Shown: positions 52,545 through 61,885, counted from the stretch's first letter. The stretch is DNA of 64,000 nucleotides from Dietzia lutea (GCF_003096075.1 NZ_CP015449.1:3589001-3653000), one strand, 5' to 3'. Program-made: numbers and translations. Notes: generated by a model from the sequence alone, not told the origin.

Positions 52545-52726
52545 CGCGCCTCCTGTGTGATGTCCCTCACACTATGGGCGCGCCCTCAAATGGGGGAACT
52601 TTTAGCGATTTTGACCATCCGGCCGTCGGCCCCGTCCCCCGGCCGGTCCCGCACCCCCCGCACGTCGACCCACCCGCCCGCCGGCGCGGAGGCCGATCAC
52701 CTCGTCGTCGTCACCCCCCGGACACG

Positions 52727-52763
52727 ACAGACCCCGGGACCGGACAACGGTCCCGGGGTCTGT
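52727..52763 (-). terminator. Strong stem-loop terminator after the MHS transporter gene
   Basis: ACAGACCCCGGGACC and GGTCCCGGGGTCTGT form a perfect 15-bp stem with a 7-base loop, between the MHS transporter stop and the LivF-type start, both on the minus strand. It should separate the two transcription units; only a short T-poor tail follows. Confidence 0.75.
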
Positions 52764-52815
52764 TCCCGGCGGGGCTCGCCCCTTCAGCAGAGGTCGATCC
52801 ACCGCAGGGCGGGCG

Positions 52816-54246
52816 TCACGACAGGGCGTCCTCCGAGCGCGACTCCTCCGTGTACATCGAGGTCTTACTGGTTTCCGGCGCGAGGATCAGCGAGATGATC
52901 GTCAGCACGGACAGACCGACCAGGTAGTAGCCGACGTAGGCGACCGAGTAGTTCTGCACGAGCCACACCGCGACGAACGGGGTGAGCGCCGCGCCCAGGA
53001 TCGCCGAAAAGTTGTACGCCACGCCCGACCCCGTGTAGCGGGTGTTGGTGGGGAACAGCTCCGGCAGCACCGCCGACATCGGGCCGAAGGTCAGGCCCAT
53101 GAGCATCATGCCCACGCACAGGAAGAGCAGCATGCGGGTGACGTCGAGGTCGTCACCGGTGCCCATGGCCTCGGGCTCGAGCCACCAGCCGAAGCTCAGG
53201 CCGAAGACGATGATCGCGGCGGTGACGCCGATGAGCATGCGGCGGCGCCCCAGCACGTCGGCCAGCCAGCCGGCCACCGGGACGAACGCCGCGAACAGCA
53301 GGATCGCGATGACCTGGATGATGAGGAACGACTGGTAGCCGTAACCGAGCCCGCCGGTCTCCTCGCTACCGATCGCGAACGACAGGATCCACGTGGTCAT
53401 GAGGTAGAACAGGCCGTAGGTGGCCAGCATGATGAACGTGCCGAGGATGATCTCCCACCAGTTGCGGCGGAACACCTCCGACACCGGGGTCTTGACGCGC
53501 TCGTTGTTGGCGACCGCGCGGGCGAAGACCGGCGTCTCCTCGATGCGCAGCCGCACGTACAGGCCCACGCCGACCATGACGATCGACAGCAGGAACGGCA
53601 GGCGCCAGCCCCACACGAGGAACGGGTCCGACAGCTCCGCGGCGGTGGAGTCGTAGGCGAACCACACGGTCAGCAAGAGGAAGATGCCGTTGGCCAGGAT
53701 GAAGCCGAACGGTGCGCCGAGCTGGGGCCACATCGCGGCGAACCCGCGCTTACCCGGCTGCGCCGTCTCCGACGCCAGCAGCGCCGCGCCCGACCACTCC
53801 CCGCCGAGGCCGATGCCCTGGAAGAAGCGCAGGATCGTCAGCATCGCCGGGGCCCACAGGCCGATCTGGTGGATGGTCGGCAACAGTCCTATGAGGAACG
53901 TCGCGATACCCATCGTGAGCAGCGCGCCCACCAGGGTGACCTTGCGGCCGAGGCGGTCGCCGTAGTGCCCGAAGACGATGGACCCGAGCGGGCGGGCGAT
54001 GAACGCCGTGCCGAACGTGGCCATCGACGCCAGCAGTGCCGTGCTGGCGTCGCCGCCGGCGAAGAACAGCAGCGGGAAGACCGACACCGCGGCGGTGGCG
54101 AAGATGTAGAAGTCGTAGAACTCGATCGTGGTGCCGATGAGCGAGGCGAGGATGATCCGGTGACGGGGCACCGGCTCGGCCGAGATCGTCTCGTCGACCG
54201 CGGTCGTGCTCGCATGGGGATCGGTGTTCCCGTCCGGCGTTGCCAT
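52816..54246 (-). CDS. MHS-family major facilitator transporter
   Basis: A 476-residue, 12-helix MFS protein of the metabolite:H+ symporter group (relatives of ShiA, KgtP, ProP). The start (ASLIGTTIEFYDFYIFATAAV) with the acidic residues in helix 1, the loop motif GHYGDRLGRK near residue 118, and FFQGIGLGGEWSGAALLASE are characteristic. It probably imports an organic acid or zwitterion with protons; the substrate is unknown. ATG 54246 has AGGAGG upstream. It is monocistronic, flanked by a strong terminator. Confidence 0.9.
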   Translation of the reverse strand: MATPDGNTDPHASTTAVDETISAEPVPRHRIILASLIGTTIEFYDFYIFATAAVSVFPLLFFAGGDASTALLASMATFGTAFIARPLGSIVFGHYGDRLGRKVTLVGALLTMGIATFLIGLLPTIHQIGLWAPAMLTILRFFQGIGLGGEWSGAALLASETAQPGKRGFAAMWPQLGAPFGFILANGIFLLLTVWFAYDSTAAELSDPFLVWGWRLPFLLSIVMVGVGLYVRLRIEETPVFARAVANNERVKTPVSEVFRRNWWEIILGTFIMLATYGLFYLMTTWILSFAIGSEETGGLGYGYQSFLIIQVIAILLFAAFVPVAGWLADVLGRRRMLIGVTAAIIVFGLSFGWWLEPEAMGTGDDLDVTRMLLFLCVGMMLMGLTFGPMSAVLPELFPTNTRYTGSGVAYNFSAILGAALTPFVAVWLVQNYSVAYVGYYLVGLSVLTIISLILAPETSKTSMYTEESRSEDALS

Positions 54247-54498
54247 GTTCCTCCTAGGTCCGGGTAGCGGGGGGTGGCTACCGACGACCGCGACAAGGCT
54301 AGGCGGCTTGGTGATCTGGGTCACCCCGCCCAGCGGTGGATGTGCACGTGGCACAGTGTGGATCGTCATTTTTCTCGCCCGCTGCGCACCGTGTCCAATT
54401 CCGGGCAGGCCGTCGGGTGTACGGGCGGGGGTGTGACGACGACGACCTGGCCACGGCTCACGGCCTCGGCTACACAGCTCACGCGCTCCGTTACGGGT

Positions 54499-55062
54499 TC
54501 ACCGGCTCCGGTAGTGCAGGAACACCGTCCCGCCTCCGAAGACGCGCTGCTCGGCGAGCTCCAGATCCAGGCGTGCGTCCGGCGGCATCGCGCGCAGGCC
54601 CCCGCCGACCACCTTCGGGACGACGAAGAACAGGAAGTCGCTCACCATCCCCGCGCGGATCGCCTCCGCCGCGGTGGTCGGACCGAATATCTCCACCTCA
54701 CCGTCGGCCTCGTCGACGATGCGGCGCAGGGTGCCCGGGTCGAGACGCGGCACCAGGCGGTCGGTGTCCGAGGCGAGGTCGGCGGCCGTCATGGTGGATG
54801 AGACGAGTGTCCGCGGGATCGCCTGCCAGCGCCGCGCGAACTCCTGTTCGTCGGGGCCCCACTCCTCGCCTTCAGGTGGGTTCTGCCAGTACTCCATCAG
54901 CGCGTAGGTGTGGCGCCCCAGCACCTCGTGGGCGACGGCCCCCATGCGGTCCACGTGGAACCGGAAGACCTCGGCGTCCGGCGCGGACCACTGGAAGTCC
55001 CCGTCCGCGTCCGCGACGTACCCGTCGAGCGAGACGGTCGCGGTGTAACTCAACGTGCCCAT
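54499..55062 (-). CDS. Dihydrofolate reductase / RibD-C family protein
   Basis: A 187-residue protein with the RibD C-terminal / DHFR-like fold: SYTATVSLDGYVADADGDFQWS at the start, HEVLGRHTYALMEYW near residue 50, PRTLVSSTM, and EIFGPTTAAEAIRAGMVSDFLFFVVPKVVGGG at 120-160. Such small proteins are NADPH-dependent reductases of unknown substrate, not true folate enzymes. It lies alone; 250 bases upstream (toward the MHS transporter gene) hold no other gene. Confidence 0.85.
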   Translation of the reverse strand: MGTLSYTATVSLDGYVADADGDFQWSAPDAEVFRFHVDRMGAVAHEVLGRHTYALMEYWQNPPEGEEWGPDEQEFARRWQAIPRTLVSSTMTAADLASDTDRLVPRLDPGTLRRIVDEADGEVEIFGPTTAAEAIRAGMVSDFLFFVVPKVVGGGLRAMPPDARLDLELAEQRVFGGGTVFLHYRSR

Positions 55063-55122
55063 GGTCGGCCTTTCGCGGATGGCGCGGGGACGATGGGGGC
55101 AGCCTAACCCCGGATGCCGCTC

Positions 55123-56724
55123 TTACGCTGAGCGTTGTCCGGGGTTCTTCGCCGAGGACCCGAGGATCGCCTGCAGTAGACGGGCGCGGTCGTCGAAGTC
55201 GTCTCGGAGCGGCCCGTAGCGTCGGGACACCTCGCTCCCACGACCGGCGACGACCACCACGTCCCCCGGCCCGGCCACCGCCACGGCGAGGGCCAGAGCC
55301 TGTCCCCTGTCCGGCTCCTCCATCACCTCGACCCCCGCGGTCTCACGCGCGCGGACCACCGCGGCCTCGCGCGCGCCGGCGAGGACCTCGGCGCGGAGGG
55401 CGGCCGGGTCCTCGTCCTCGGGGCTCTCGTCGGTGACGATCACCAGGTCGGCGAAGGACGCCGCCGTCCGCCCGAGCGGGCGCCTCTTGGTGCGGTCGCG
55501 TCCGCCGGTCGCCCCGATCACCAGGATCAACCGCCCGGTGGCCATCGACCGCAGGTAGGGCAGCAGCGCGCGCTGGCCGGGCTCGTTGTGCATGTAGTCG
55601 ACGAGCGCGGTGAACGACTGCCCGGCGTGCACCGGCTCGCAGCGCCCCGGGACCCGGGACAGTCGGGAGATGCCCTCGGCCGCCGCGAGTGGGTCGATGT
55701 CGTCGGCGAGGAGGCCGGTCAGCGCGACGAGAGCGTTGGGCACCTGGTGCGGCCCCAGGACCCGCAGGTGGATCGGCACGGCGCCGAGCGGCGTCCGGGC
55801 GGTGAAGCGCGAACCCGTGCCGTCGCACACGATGTCCTCGGCGTAGACGTCCGCCCCCACGTCGCGGACCGAGCACGTCCACGTGGGTGGTTCCGACTCT
55901 GCGGCGAGCCGGCGCCCGTGAGGGTCGTCGACGGAGACCACCGCCGTGTCAGCGCGCGCCGACGTGAACAGCGACGCCTTGACCCGGTAGTACTCCTCCA
56001 TCGTGTGGTGGTAGTCGAGGTGGTCGTGGCCCAGGTTGGTGAACGCCACCGTGCGGAAGCGGACCCCGTCGATGCGGCCCTGGTCGATCGCGTGCGAGGA
56101 GACCTCCATCGCGCACGCGGTGGCGCCGCCGCGGAAGAACCGGCCGAGCGTGTGCTGGAGCATCGGCGCCTCGGGCGTCGTCCGGACAGGCCGCAGGTCG
56201 AGGCCTGCACCGCGGATCGCGACGCCCGAGATCAACCCGCTGCTCTCGCCCGCCGCGGCGAGGCCGGCCTCGAGGAAGTGGGCGGCGCTGGTCTTGCCGT
56301 TGGTTCCGGTGACGCCGAAGACCCGCATCGCGTGGGACGGGCAGCCGTGGAACCACGCGCTGAGCGGGCCGCTCACCGCGCGGGGGTCGCCGACGACGAG
56401 GGTCGGCAGCGCGGCCGACGGGCGGTCGCTGATCGCGACCACGGCGCCTGCCTCGGCGGCCTCGGCCTCGAAGTCGAGGCCGTGGTGGTGGCTGCCCGGC
56501 AGGGCGAGGTAGGCGTGTCCGGTGGAGACGCTCCGGGAGTCGTCGGTGATGTCGACGACGACGAGGTCGGCCGCCACCCGGGCTGCCGCCCCCGAACCGC
56601 CCACCACCGGAGTTCCGAGGAATCGGGAGAGGTCTGCGGCGGTGATCGGTGCCCGCTGGGGCACGTCAGGGCTGGCGCGGACGGATCGGGCGCGTCCCGC
56701 GGACTCTTCGGTTGATCGGGTCAC
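55123..56724 (-). CDS. MurE-like Mur ligase paralogue with altered substrate motif
   Basis: A 533-residue Mur ligase closest to MurE. It has the N-terminal UDP-MurNAc-type domain with ITDDSRSVSTGHAYLALPG, ATP loop GVTGTNGKTSAAHF near residue 140, TTPEAPMLQHTL, EVSSHAIDQGRIDGVRFRTVAFTN, the carbamylated-lysine region YRVKASLFT, and C-terminal GRGSEVSRRYG. The position of the MurE DNPR motif, which holds the third amino acid, reads DESPE. Another motif is also changed (VDYMHNEPG for VDYAHTPD). It is away from a division cluster. GTG 56724 was chosen for its GGAAGAGG ribosome-binding site. Probably a second, specialised ligase and not the essential MurE. Confidence 0.82.
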   Translation of the reverse strand: MTRSTEESAGRARSVRASPDVPQRAPITAADLSRFLGTPVVGGSGAAARVAADLVVVDITDDSRSVSTGHAYLALPGSHHHGLDFEAEAAEAGAVVAISDRPSAALPTLVVGDPRAVSGPLSAWFHGCPSHAMRVFGVTGTNGKTSAAHFLEAGLAAAGESSGLISGVAIRGAGLDLRPVRTTPEAPMLQHTLGRFFRGGATACAMEVSSHAIDQGRIDGVRFRTVAFTNLGHDHLDYHHTMEEYYRVKASLFTSARADTAVVSVDDPHGRRLAAESEPPTWTCSVRDVGADVYAEDIVCDGTGSRFTARTPLGAVPIHLRVLGPHQVPNALVALTGLLADDIDPLAAAEGISRLSRVPGRCEPVHAGQSFTALVDYMHNEPGQRALLPYLRSMATGRLILVIGATGGRDRTKRRPLGRTAASFADLVIVTDESPEDEDPAALRAEVLAGAREAAVVRARETAGVEVMEEPDRGQALALAVAVAGPGDVVVVAGRGSEVSRRYGPLRDDFDDRARLLQAILGSSAKNPGQRSA

Positions 56725-56840
56725 CGCACCTCTTCCGCCCGAGCTCACTTCGTCGTCGTCGACCGCCACGGTCCCACCCCGGACCGTCGGCCGCGACCGC
56801 TGAGCCCACCGGACGACCGCCGAGCGCGCCGGGCGCGGAA

Positions 56841-58259
56841 TCAGTCGGCCGGGGCTCGGTCGGTGTCCCGGTCGGCGGTCGCGCGGTCGGTCTCGCGCTC
56901 GGCGGACTGCTCCGCGCGAGCGAGGGCCTGCCGTCCGTACGCCCACCGGGCCGTGGAGTTCAGGTGCGAGCGATGGTCGCCCATGTGCAGCCCCCAGGAC
57001 AGCAGGGTGATGACCCGGTTCCGGAAGCCGATGAGGAACGCCAGGTGCACGAGCAGCCACAGCACCCAGGCGATGAAGCCCTGCAGCTGGAACGGGCCGA
57101 TCTTGGCCACCGCGCTGTAGCGGGACACGGTCGCCATGGAGCCCTTGTCGAAGTACTTGAACGGGCGACGCGCGGCCGGCGACCGCCCCGTCGCCACCTC
57201 GCGGGCGATCTGCTTGGCGACGTACTTGCCGCCCTGGATGGCGACGGGCGAGACGCCGGGCAGGTTGTCGAGGTTGATCATGTCGCCGATCACGAAGATC
57301 TCCGGCCGACCCGGCAGGGAGAGGTCCTTGTTCACCAGCACACGTCCCGCCCGGTCCACCTCGGCGCCGGTCTGCTCGGCGAGCATCCTGCCCAGCGGGC
57401 TCGCCTGGACGCCGGCCGACCAGATCTTGCAGGTGGCGTCGATGCGGCGCCGTGACCCGTCCGGGTCCTTGACCTCGATCCCGTAGTAGTCCACGTCGGT
57501 GACCATGGCGTTGAGCTGGATCTCCACCCCGATCTCCTCGAGACGCGCACGGGCGGCGTTGCCGAGCCTGTTGCCGAACGGCGGGAGCACCGCCGGGGCG
57601 GCGTCGACAAGGATGACGCGGGCCCGCGCCGGGTCGATCCGCCGGAAGCTGTGCTTGAGGGTCCGCCGCGCCAGCTCGGCGATCTGCCCCGCCATCTCCA
57701 CCCCGGTCGGGCCGGCGCCGACGACGACGAAGGTGAGCAGCCGGCGCCGCTCCTCCTCGTCGTCCGTCACCTCGGCCTGCTCGAAGCAGCCCATGATGCG
57801 GCTCCGCAGTTCCAGCGCGTCGTCGATGGACTTCATGCCCGGCGCCCAGTGCTCGAAGTGATCGTTGCCGAAGTACGACTGGTTGGCCCCGGCGGCGACG
57901 ATGAGGCTGTCGTACTCGAGCTCGAAGTCGACGTGCCCGGCCGTCGCGTGCACTGTCCTGGCGGTGACGTCGATCTGGTCCACCTCCCCCAGCGCGACGG
58001 TCACGTTCTTCTGGTCCCGCAGCACGAGCCGGGTCGAGGGCGCGATCTCGCCGACGGACAAGATGCCCGTCGCGACCTGGTACAGCAGCGGCTGGAAGAG
58101 GTGGTGGCCGGTCCGGGCGACGAGCGTGACGTCGACGTCGGCCTTCTCCAGCGCCCGGGCGGCGGCGAGCCCACCGAATCCCGACCCGATGATGACGACG
58201 CGATGGCGGTTCTCCGTCGACGGTCCACTGTTCATCGGCGAGTGCGAGTATCCGGTCAT
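56841..58259 (-). CDS. ndh: Type II NADH dehydrogenase
   Basis: A 472-residue single-subunit, non-proton-pumping NADH:quinone oxidoreductase. FAD site VVIIGSGFGGLAAARALEKAD near residue 22, HHLFQPLLYQVATGILSVGEIA (quinone and FAD contact), NADH site FVVVGAGPTGVEMAGQIAELA near 180, and FVIGDMINLDNLPGVSPVAIQGG near 320. A hydrophobic C-terminal segment (GFIAWVLWLLVHLAFLIGF) anchors it to the membrane, followed by an acidic-basic tail. ATG 58259 follows AGGAGG at good spacing. Confidence 0.92.
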   Translation of the reverse strand: MTGYSHSPMNSGPSTENRHRVVIIGSGFGGLAAARALEKADVDVTLVARTGHHLFQPLLYQVATGILSVGEIAPSTRLVLRDQKNVTVALGEVDQIDVTARTVHATAGHVDFELEYDSLIVAAGANQSYFGNDHFEHWAPGMKSIDDALELRSRIMGCFEQAEVTDDEEERRRLLTFVVVGAGPTGVEMAGQIAELARRTLKHSFRRIDPARARVILVDAAPAVLPPFGNRLGNAARARLEEIGVEIQLNAMVTDVDYYGIEVKDPDGSRRRIDATCKIWSAGVQASPLGRMLAEQTGAEVDRAGRVLVNKDLSLPGRPEIFVIGDMINLDNLPGVSPVAIQGGKYVAKQIAREVATGRSPAARRPFKYFDKGSMATVSRYSAVAKIGPFQLQGFIAWVLWLLVHLAFLIGFRNRVITLLSWGLHMGDHRSHLNSTARWAYGRQALARAEQSAERETDRATADRDTDRAPAD

Positions 58260-58698
58260 GGCGCCTCCTCGAACTGACTGTGCCGTTCCCGTGAGCCCGT
58301 CGCCGGGCCCCGTTGCGGCCGACCCTAGTCGTGTTCGTCGGGCGCGTCGTCCGGTTCCGGGTCGCCGTGCTCGTAGAGCTCCGCATCCATCAGGTACGAC
58401 GAGCCACTCTCCCCGACCCAGAACCCGTTCGTGTACGTGCCGGCGACGGACGGGCACTCGTGCGCGATCGACGGGCGCAGTGAGCGCCGGCGTCGTGGAT
58501 GCGAACACGGTCCGGTGGATACGGCATCTGCGCAGCTCCCGGCGGTGGGCGGGAGGACCATGCCGCGCCCCGGATGATATCCAGGAAAAATCAGTCCGCG
58601 AGCGGTCCGAAAAGGCCGAGAGTCACTGCTACTCTCGGCCGAGTGAGCGGGGATCACTCCCCGCCCACGCCACATGCCCGTCGAAAGGAGACACATCC

Positions 58699-58875
58699 AT
58701 GGGTTCTGAAGCTCTCGGATCGCTCGGTTCGCTCGCCGCGGGGTCACTCGCGGCACCCATCCTCGGCTCGCTCGGCCTCGGCTCGCTTCTCGGTGGGCCC
58801 GGAAGCGGCTCCGGCAGCGCGACCGACTCGCTGACCGGCCTCCTGCCGACCGACCTGCTCGGCGGACTGTCCTAG
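58699..58875 (+). CDS. Small Gly/Leu/Ser-rich protein (58 aa)
   Basis: A 58-codon frame with ATG 58699 and an AAAGGAG ribosome-binding site. The product (MGSEALGSLGSLAAGSLAAP...) is built of short hydrophobic LGSL-like repeats, then a Gly/Ser stretch and a DSLTGLLPTDLLGGL end. It has no signal peptide and no cysteine. A very strong terminator hairpin follows 15 bases after the stop, so it is a discrete, probably well-expressed gene. Size and repeat character recall small pore-forming or envelope peptides of corynebacteria, which is only an analogy. Confidence 0.65.
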   Translation: MGSEALGSLGSLAAGSLAAPILGSLGLGSLLGGPGSGSGSATDSLTGLLPTDLLGGLS

Positions 58876-58890
58876 CCTCGACTCCTCGGC

Positions 58891-58947
58891 GACCCGGGGG
58901 CTCCCGCCCCGGACATCTCGGTGTCCGGCGGGCGGAGCCCCCGGGTC
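58891..58947 (+). terminator. Strong hairpin after the 58-aa gene
   Basis: GACCCGGGGGCTCC pairs with GGAGCCCCCGGGTC, and the stem continues inward through CGCCC/GGGCG to an inner CCGGACA/TGTCCGG hairpin. This gives a nearly 57-base self-paired structure just after the stop codon. Confidence 0.75.
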
Positions 58948-59049
58948 GCTGCATGTGTGCGGCCGGCGAGCCACGCGCCCGCGCTCGCGCCGCGCTCGCC
59001 GCTCGAAGTTTTTCCTGATTTTCTCAGCGGTTCTTTCTAGGCTGATGCC

Positions 59050-59742
59050 GTGAACACCGAAGACGACGGCCGGCGCCGCTGGCGATCCACGGTGACCGCC
59101 ACGCGCCTCGCTCCCGGCGCGGCCGCCGCCCTGATCCTCATCCCGCTTCTGATCTTCGGTGTCCTGGCCGTGGAAGTCGCCCGGCAGGGTTCCTTCGCGT
59201 TCGACCGGACCGTGATGCTGTGGGTCCACGGCGCGACGACGCCCTGGCTGACCGACGCGGCGACGTTCGTCTCGCTACTCGGCGGGAAGGGTGTGCCGGT
59301 CGCCGCCGCCCTCACCGCCCTCGTGCTGTGCGTCAGACGCCGATGGGTGGACGCCGGGTTCGTGCTGGCGGCCTACTTCGCCGCCTCGCGGATCAACGTG
59401 GCGCTCAAGGCCCTCTTCGAGAGAACGCGCCCTGATTTCTGGGAGCACCTCTCCGCGGAGAACACCTTCTCTTTCCCCAGCGGGCACGCGATGGGGTCGA
59501 TGTCGATCGCGGCGCCACTCGTCGTTCTCGCCTGGGGCACCCGGTATCGCTGGCCGGCTCTCGTGGCGGCGGCGTTCTACGTGCTGGCGGTAGGAGCGTC
59601 CCGGGTCTATCTCGGGGTCCACTTTCCCAGCGACGTCATCGCGGGGTGGTGCATGACCGTGGCCGTGGTCGCGGTGTTCGTCGTGATCGTGCAGGTCGTC
59701 TCTCAGCGGATCCGCCGCCGCGCTCCGGCGCTGGCGCACTGA
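59050..59742 (+). CDS. PAP2 family phosphatase
   Basis: A 230-residue membrane protein with six helices and the three PAP2 motifs: KALFERTRPD (Lys120-), PSGH at 143-146 and SRVYLGVHFPSD at 184-195, with the catalytic histidines in the second and third. It removes phosphate from a lipid phosphate such as phosphatidic acid or a polyprenyl pyrophosphate at the outer face of the membrane. GTG 59050 is probably the start; no clear ribosome-binding site is seen. Confidence 0.9.
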   Translation: MNTEDDGRRRWRSTVTATRLAPGAAAALILIPLLIFGVLAVEVARQGSFAFDRTVMLWVHGATTPWLTDAATFVSLLGGKGVPVAAALTALVLCVRRRWVDAGFVLAAYFAASRINVALKALFERTRPDFWEHLSAENTFSFPSGHAMGSMSIAAPLVVLAWGTRYRWPALVAAAFYVLAVGASRVYLGVHFPSDVIAGWCMTVAVVAVFVVIVQVVSQRIRRRAPALAH

Positions 59743-59809
59743 GGGGCCGACCGCTCTCAGCTCAGCGCCCGGGCTCACGCGTAGAGGCGGTGCAGGTCAG
59801 CGCCGGAGG

Positions 59810-60319
59810 TCAGCTCTGCAGGTCGGTCCGGGGCGCGGGTCCGCCGATCAGCTGGACGGCCTCGTCGAGGTGCGTGGATTCGACGAGCACATCGTAGGAG
59901 TCGGCTTCCATCGTCTGCACAGACGAGAAGTCGCGGCGTCCGCCCGTCGCGGCGTGGCCGATGGCTCCGAAGAGCGCGCCCCACAATGCGCCGAAGCCGA
60001 GGGACCAGACGAGGATCCACAGGAAGCTCGCCAGCGGGGCGAGGATGAGGAAGAGGATGGCGAGTAGAAGGCCGAACCACAGTCCCGCCAGCGCTCCTCG
60101 ACCCGCGGCCTTACCCGTGGTCATCCGGCCGGTCACCTGCTCGATCGAGCGGAGGCCGCTGCCGACGATCCGAACCCGCTCGACGGGGAAACCGCGATCA
60201 GACAGTCGGTCGACGATCTCCTGCGCGACAGAGTAGTCCGGCGCGCTCTGCAGAACCCGGTAGTCGGTCAGGTTCGTTCCGTATGCGGTCTCCGGGTAGT
60301 CGTTGCGAACTGTCGTCAA
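59810..60319 (-). CDS. General stress protein-like membrane protein
   Basis: A 169-residue protein. Residues 20-60 resemble the general stress protein 17M-like (YflT) domain (VLQSAPDYSVAQEIVDRLSDRGFP, then VRIVGSGLRS). Residues 75-120 hold two hydrophobic Gly-zipper-like membrane segments, and the C-terminus has a second small soluble part with SYDVLVESTHLDEAVQLIGG. No ATG or GTG fits; TTG 60319 lies behind GGAGG and gives a usual N-terminus (TTVRNDYPETAYG). The function in the stress response is unknown. Confidence 0.75.
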   Translation of the reverse strand: MTTVRNDYPETAYGTNLTDYRVLQSAPDYSVAQEIVDRLSDRGFPVERVRIVGSGLRSIEQVTGRMTTGKAAGRGALAGLWFGLLLAILFLILAPLASFLWILVWSLGFGALWGALFGAIGHAATGGRRDFSSVQTMEADSYDVLVESTHLDEAVQLIGGPAPRTDLQS

Positions 60320-60721
60320 CGTGTCGTCCTCCTTCTCTGCGACGCCCTCTGCAGGCGCCGCCTCGGTGAAAGTTATTGATGCATACACAGTCGTACCGAT
60401 GCGAGGAGAGGGTCCAGGCCCACGAACGGGGGCCCGGCGTCTCATCTTCCGTAGGCCGACTCGGAAACCCCCTGCGACCTCGCCCGGCCATCCCCTGGGG
60501 TCGCGTCCGCCAGACGCCGCGCCGTACTGTCCAGCGATGTCAACGCCGCCAGAGCGGTCACGAGCGCCGATCGGCTCCCTGCCCCGTTCTTCGCCGCCGG
60601 GCACCCGATGGCGGCCGAGCTCGCCACGGCCGTACCTGCGGCGCTCGAGGAACGCTGACCCCTCGGCGGGGTACCGTCGGCGTCACCTCGAAGTGAGCGT
60701 GACAAATGTGGAGGTCCCCAA

Positions 60722-61852
60722 GTGAGCATCGCCCCGCCGTTCCGCGCCGACGTCGTCGGCAGCTTCCTGCGGCCCGAGGCGCTCCAGCGGGCCCGCGCGG
60801 CCCACGAGGCCGGCGAGCTCGACGACGCCGGACTGCGAGAGGTCGAGGATCAGCAGATCCGCGAACTGGTCGCCAGGCAGCAGGAGAACGGTTTGAAGGC
60901 CGTCACCGACGGCGAGTTCCGCCGCTCGTGGTGGCACTTCGACTACTTCGGGATGCTCGACGGCGTGGAAGTCGTCGAGCTCGACCACGGCCTTCAGTTC
61001 ACCGGCGTGGAGACCAAGCCCCGCGGTCTGCAGGTCAACGGGAGGATCGGCTTCCCCGAGCACCACCCGATGCTCGAGCACTTCATCTTCCTGCGCGACC
61101 GGGCCCAGCAGGTGGGTGGCCTGCTGCCCAAGATGACGATCCCCGCGCCGACGGTCCTGCACTTCCGGCTCGAACAGGACGCGATCGCCACCGAGCACTA
61201 CGCGGACCGCGACGAGACCCTGGACGATCTGGCGGCGGCGTACCGCGACGCGATCCGGACGTTCTACGAGGCCGGGTGCCGCTACCTCCAGTTCGACGAC
61301 ACCGCCTGGGCCTACCTGTGCTCGGAGGAGGAGATGGCGAAGGCGTCCGAGCGCGGAGTCCGGACCGATCGCCTCGCCGAGAGGTACTCCGCTCTTCTCG
61401 ACGACGCGCTACGCGACAAGCCCGACGACCTGACGGTCACCACCCACGTCTGCCGCGGGAACTTCCGCTCGACCTGGATCGCCTCGGGTGGCTACGAGCC
61501 GGTGGCGGAGCAGTTGCTCGGCAACACGGCGTACGACGGCTACTTCCTCGAGTACGACACCGACCGGGCCGGCGGATTCGAGCCGCTGCGTTTCCTGCCG
61601 GAGGGCGAGAAGACGGTCGTGCTCGGCCTGATCACGTCTAAGAGCGGCGATCTCGAGAATCCCGCCGACGTGAGACGCCGGATCGACGAAGCCAGCCGAT
61701 TCGCGCCCCTCGAGCAGCTCGCCCTCAGCCCGCAATGCGGCTTCGCCTCCACCGAAGAGGGCAACGTCCTCACGGAAGAACAGCAGTGGTCCAAGGTCCG
61801 GAGCGTCGTCGACATCGCCCGGGAGGTCTGGGGCGCGGAGACCCCGCTGTGA
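60722..61852 (+). CDS. Cobalamin-independent methionine synthase-like protein
   Basis: A 376-residue zinc methyltransferase of the MetE C-terminal family (YxjG/YxjH type). FRADVVGSFLRPEALQRAR opens the barrel, then AVTDGEFRRSWWHFDYF near residue 62, FDDTAWAYL near 198, and the zinc ligands appear in THVCRGN (His-x-Cys near 240) and the late PQCGFAS cysteine near 340. It lacks the N-terminal MetE domain that binds folate, so it probably uses another methyl donor. GTG 60722 is the start. No cobalamin riboswitch is seen upstream. Confidence 0.85.
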   Translation: MSIAPPFRADVVGSFLRPEALQRARAAHEAGELDDAGLREVEDQQIRELVARQQENGLKAVTDGEFRRSWWHFDYFGMLDGVEVVELDHGLQFTGVETKPRGLQVNGRIGFPEHHPMLEHFIFLRDRAQQVGGLLPKMTIPAPTVLHFRLEQDAIATEHYADRDETLDDLAAAYRDAIRTFYEAGCRYLQFDDTAWAYLCSEEEMAKASERGVRTDRLAERYSALLDDALRDKPDDLTVTTHVCRGNFRSTWIASGGYEPVAEQLLGNTAYDGYFLEYDTDRAGGFEPLRFLPEGEKTVVLGLITSKSGDLENPADVRRRIDEASRFAPLEQLALSPQCGFASTEEGNVLTEEQQWSKVRSVVDIAREVWGAETPL

Positions 61853-61885
61853 ACAGGCGACACCGGTCGACGGGAAGGCACTGGG

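Noticed and set aside
58325-58470. Minus-strand frame ending AHECPSVAGTYTNGFWVGE and an acidic tail, just upstream of ndh.
   Set aside because: The end looks protein-like, but there is no start, the upstream part of the frame is not gene-like and no family was recognised. It may be the end of a lost gene.
60530-60660. Plus-strand frame with APFFAAGHPMAAELATAVPAALEER ahead of the MetE-like gene.
   Set aside because: It is short, without a start or a recognisable domain; possibly a fragment, not enough to call.
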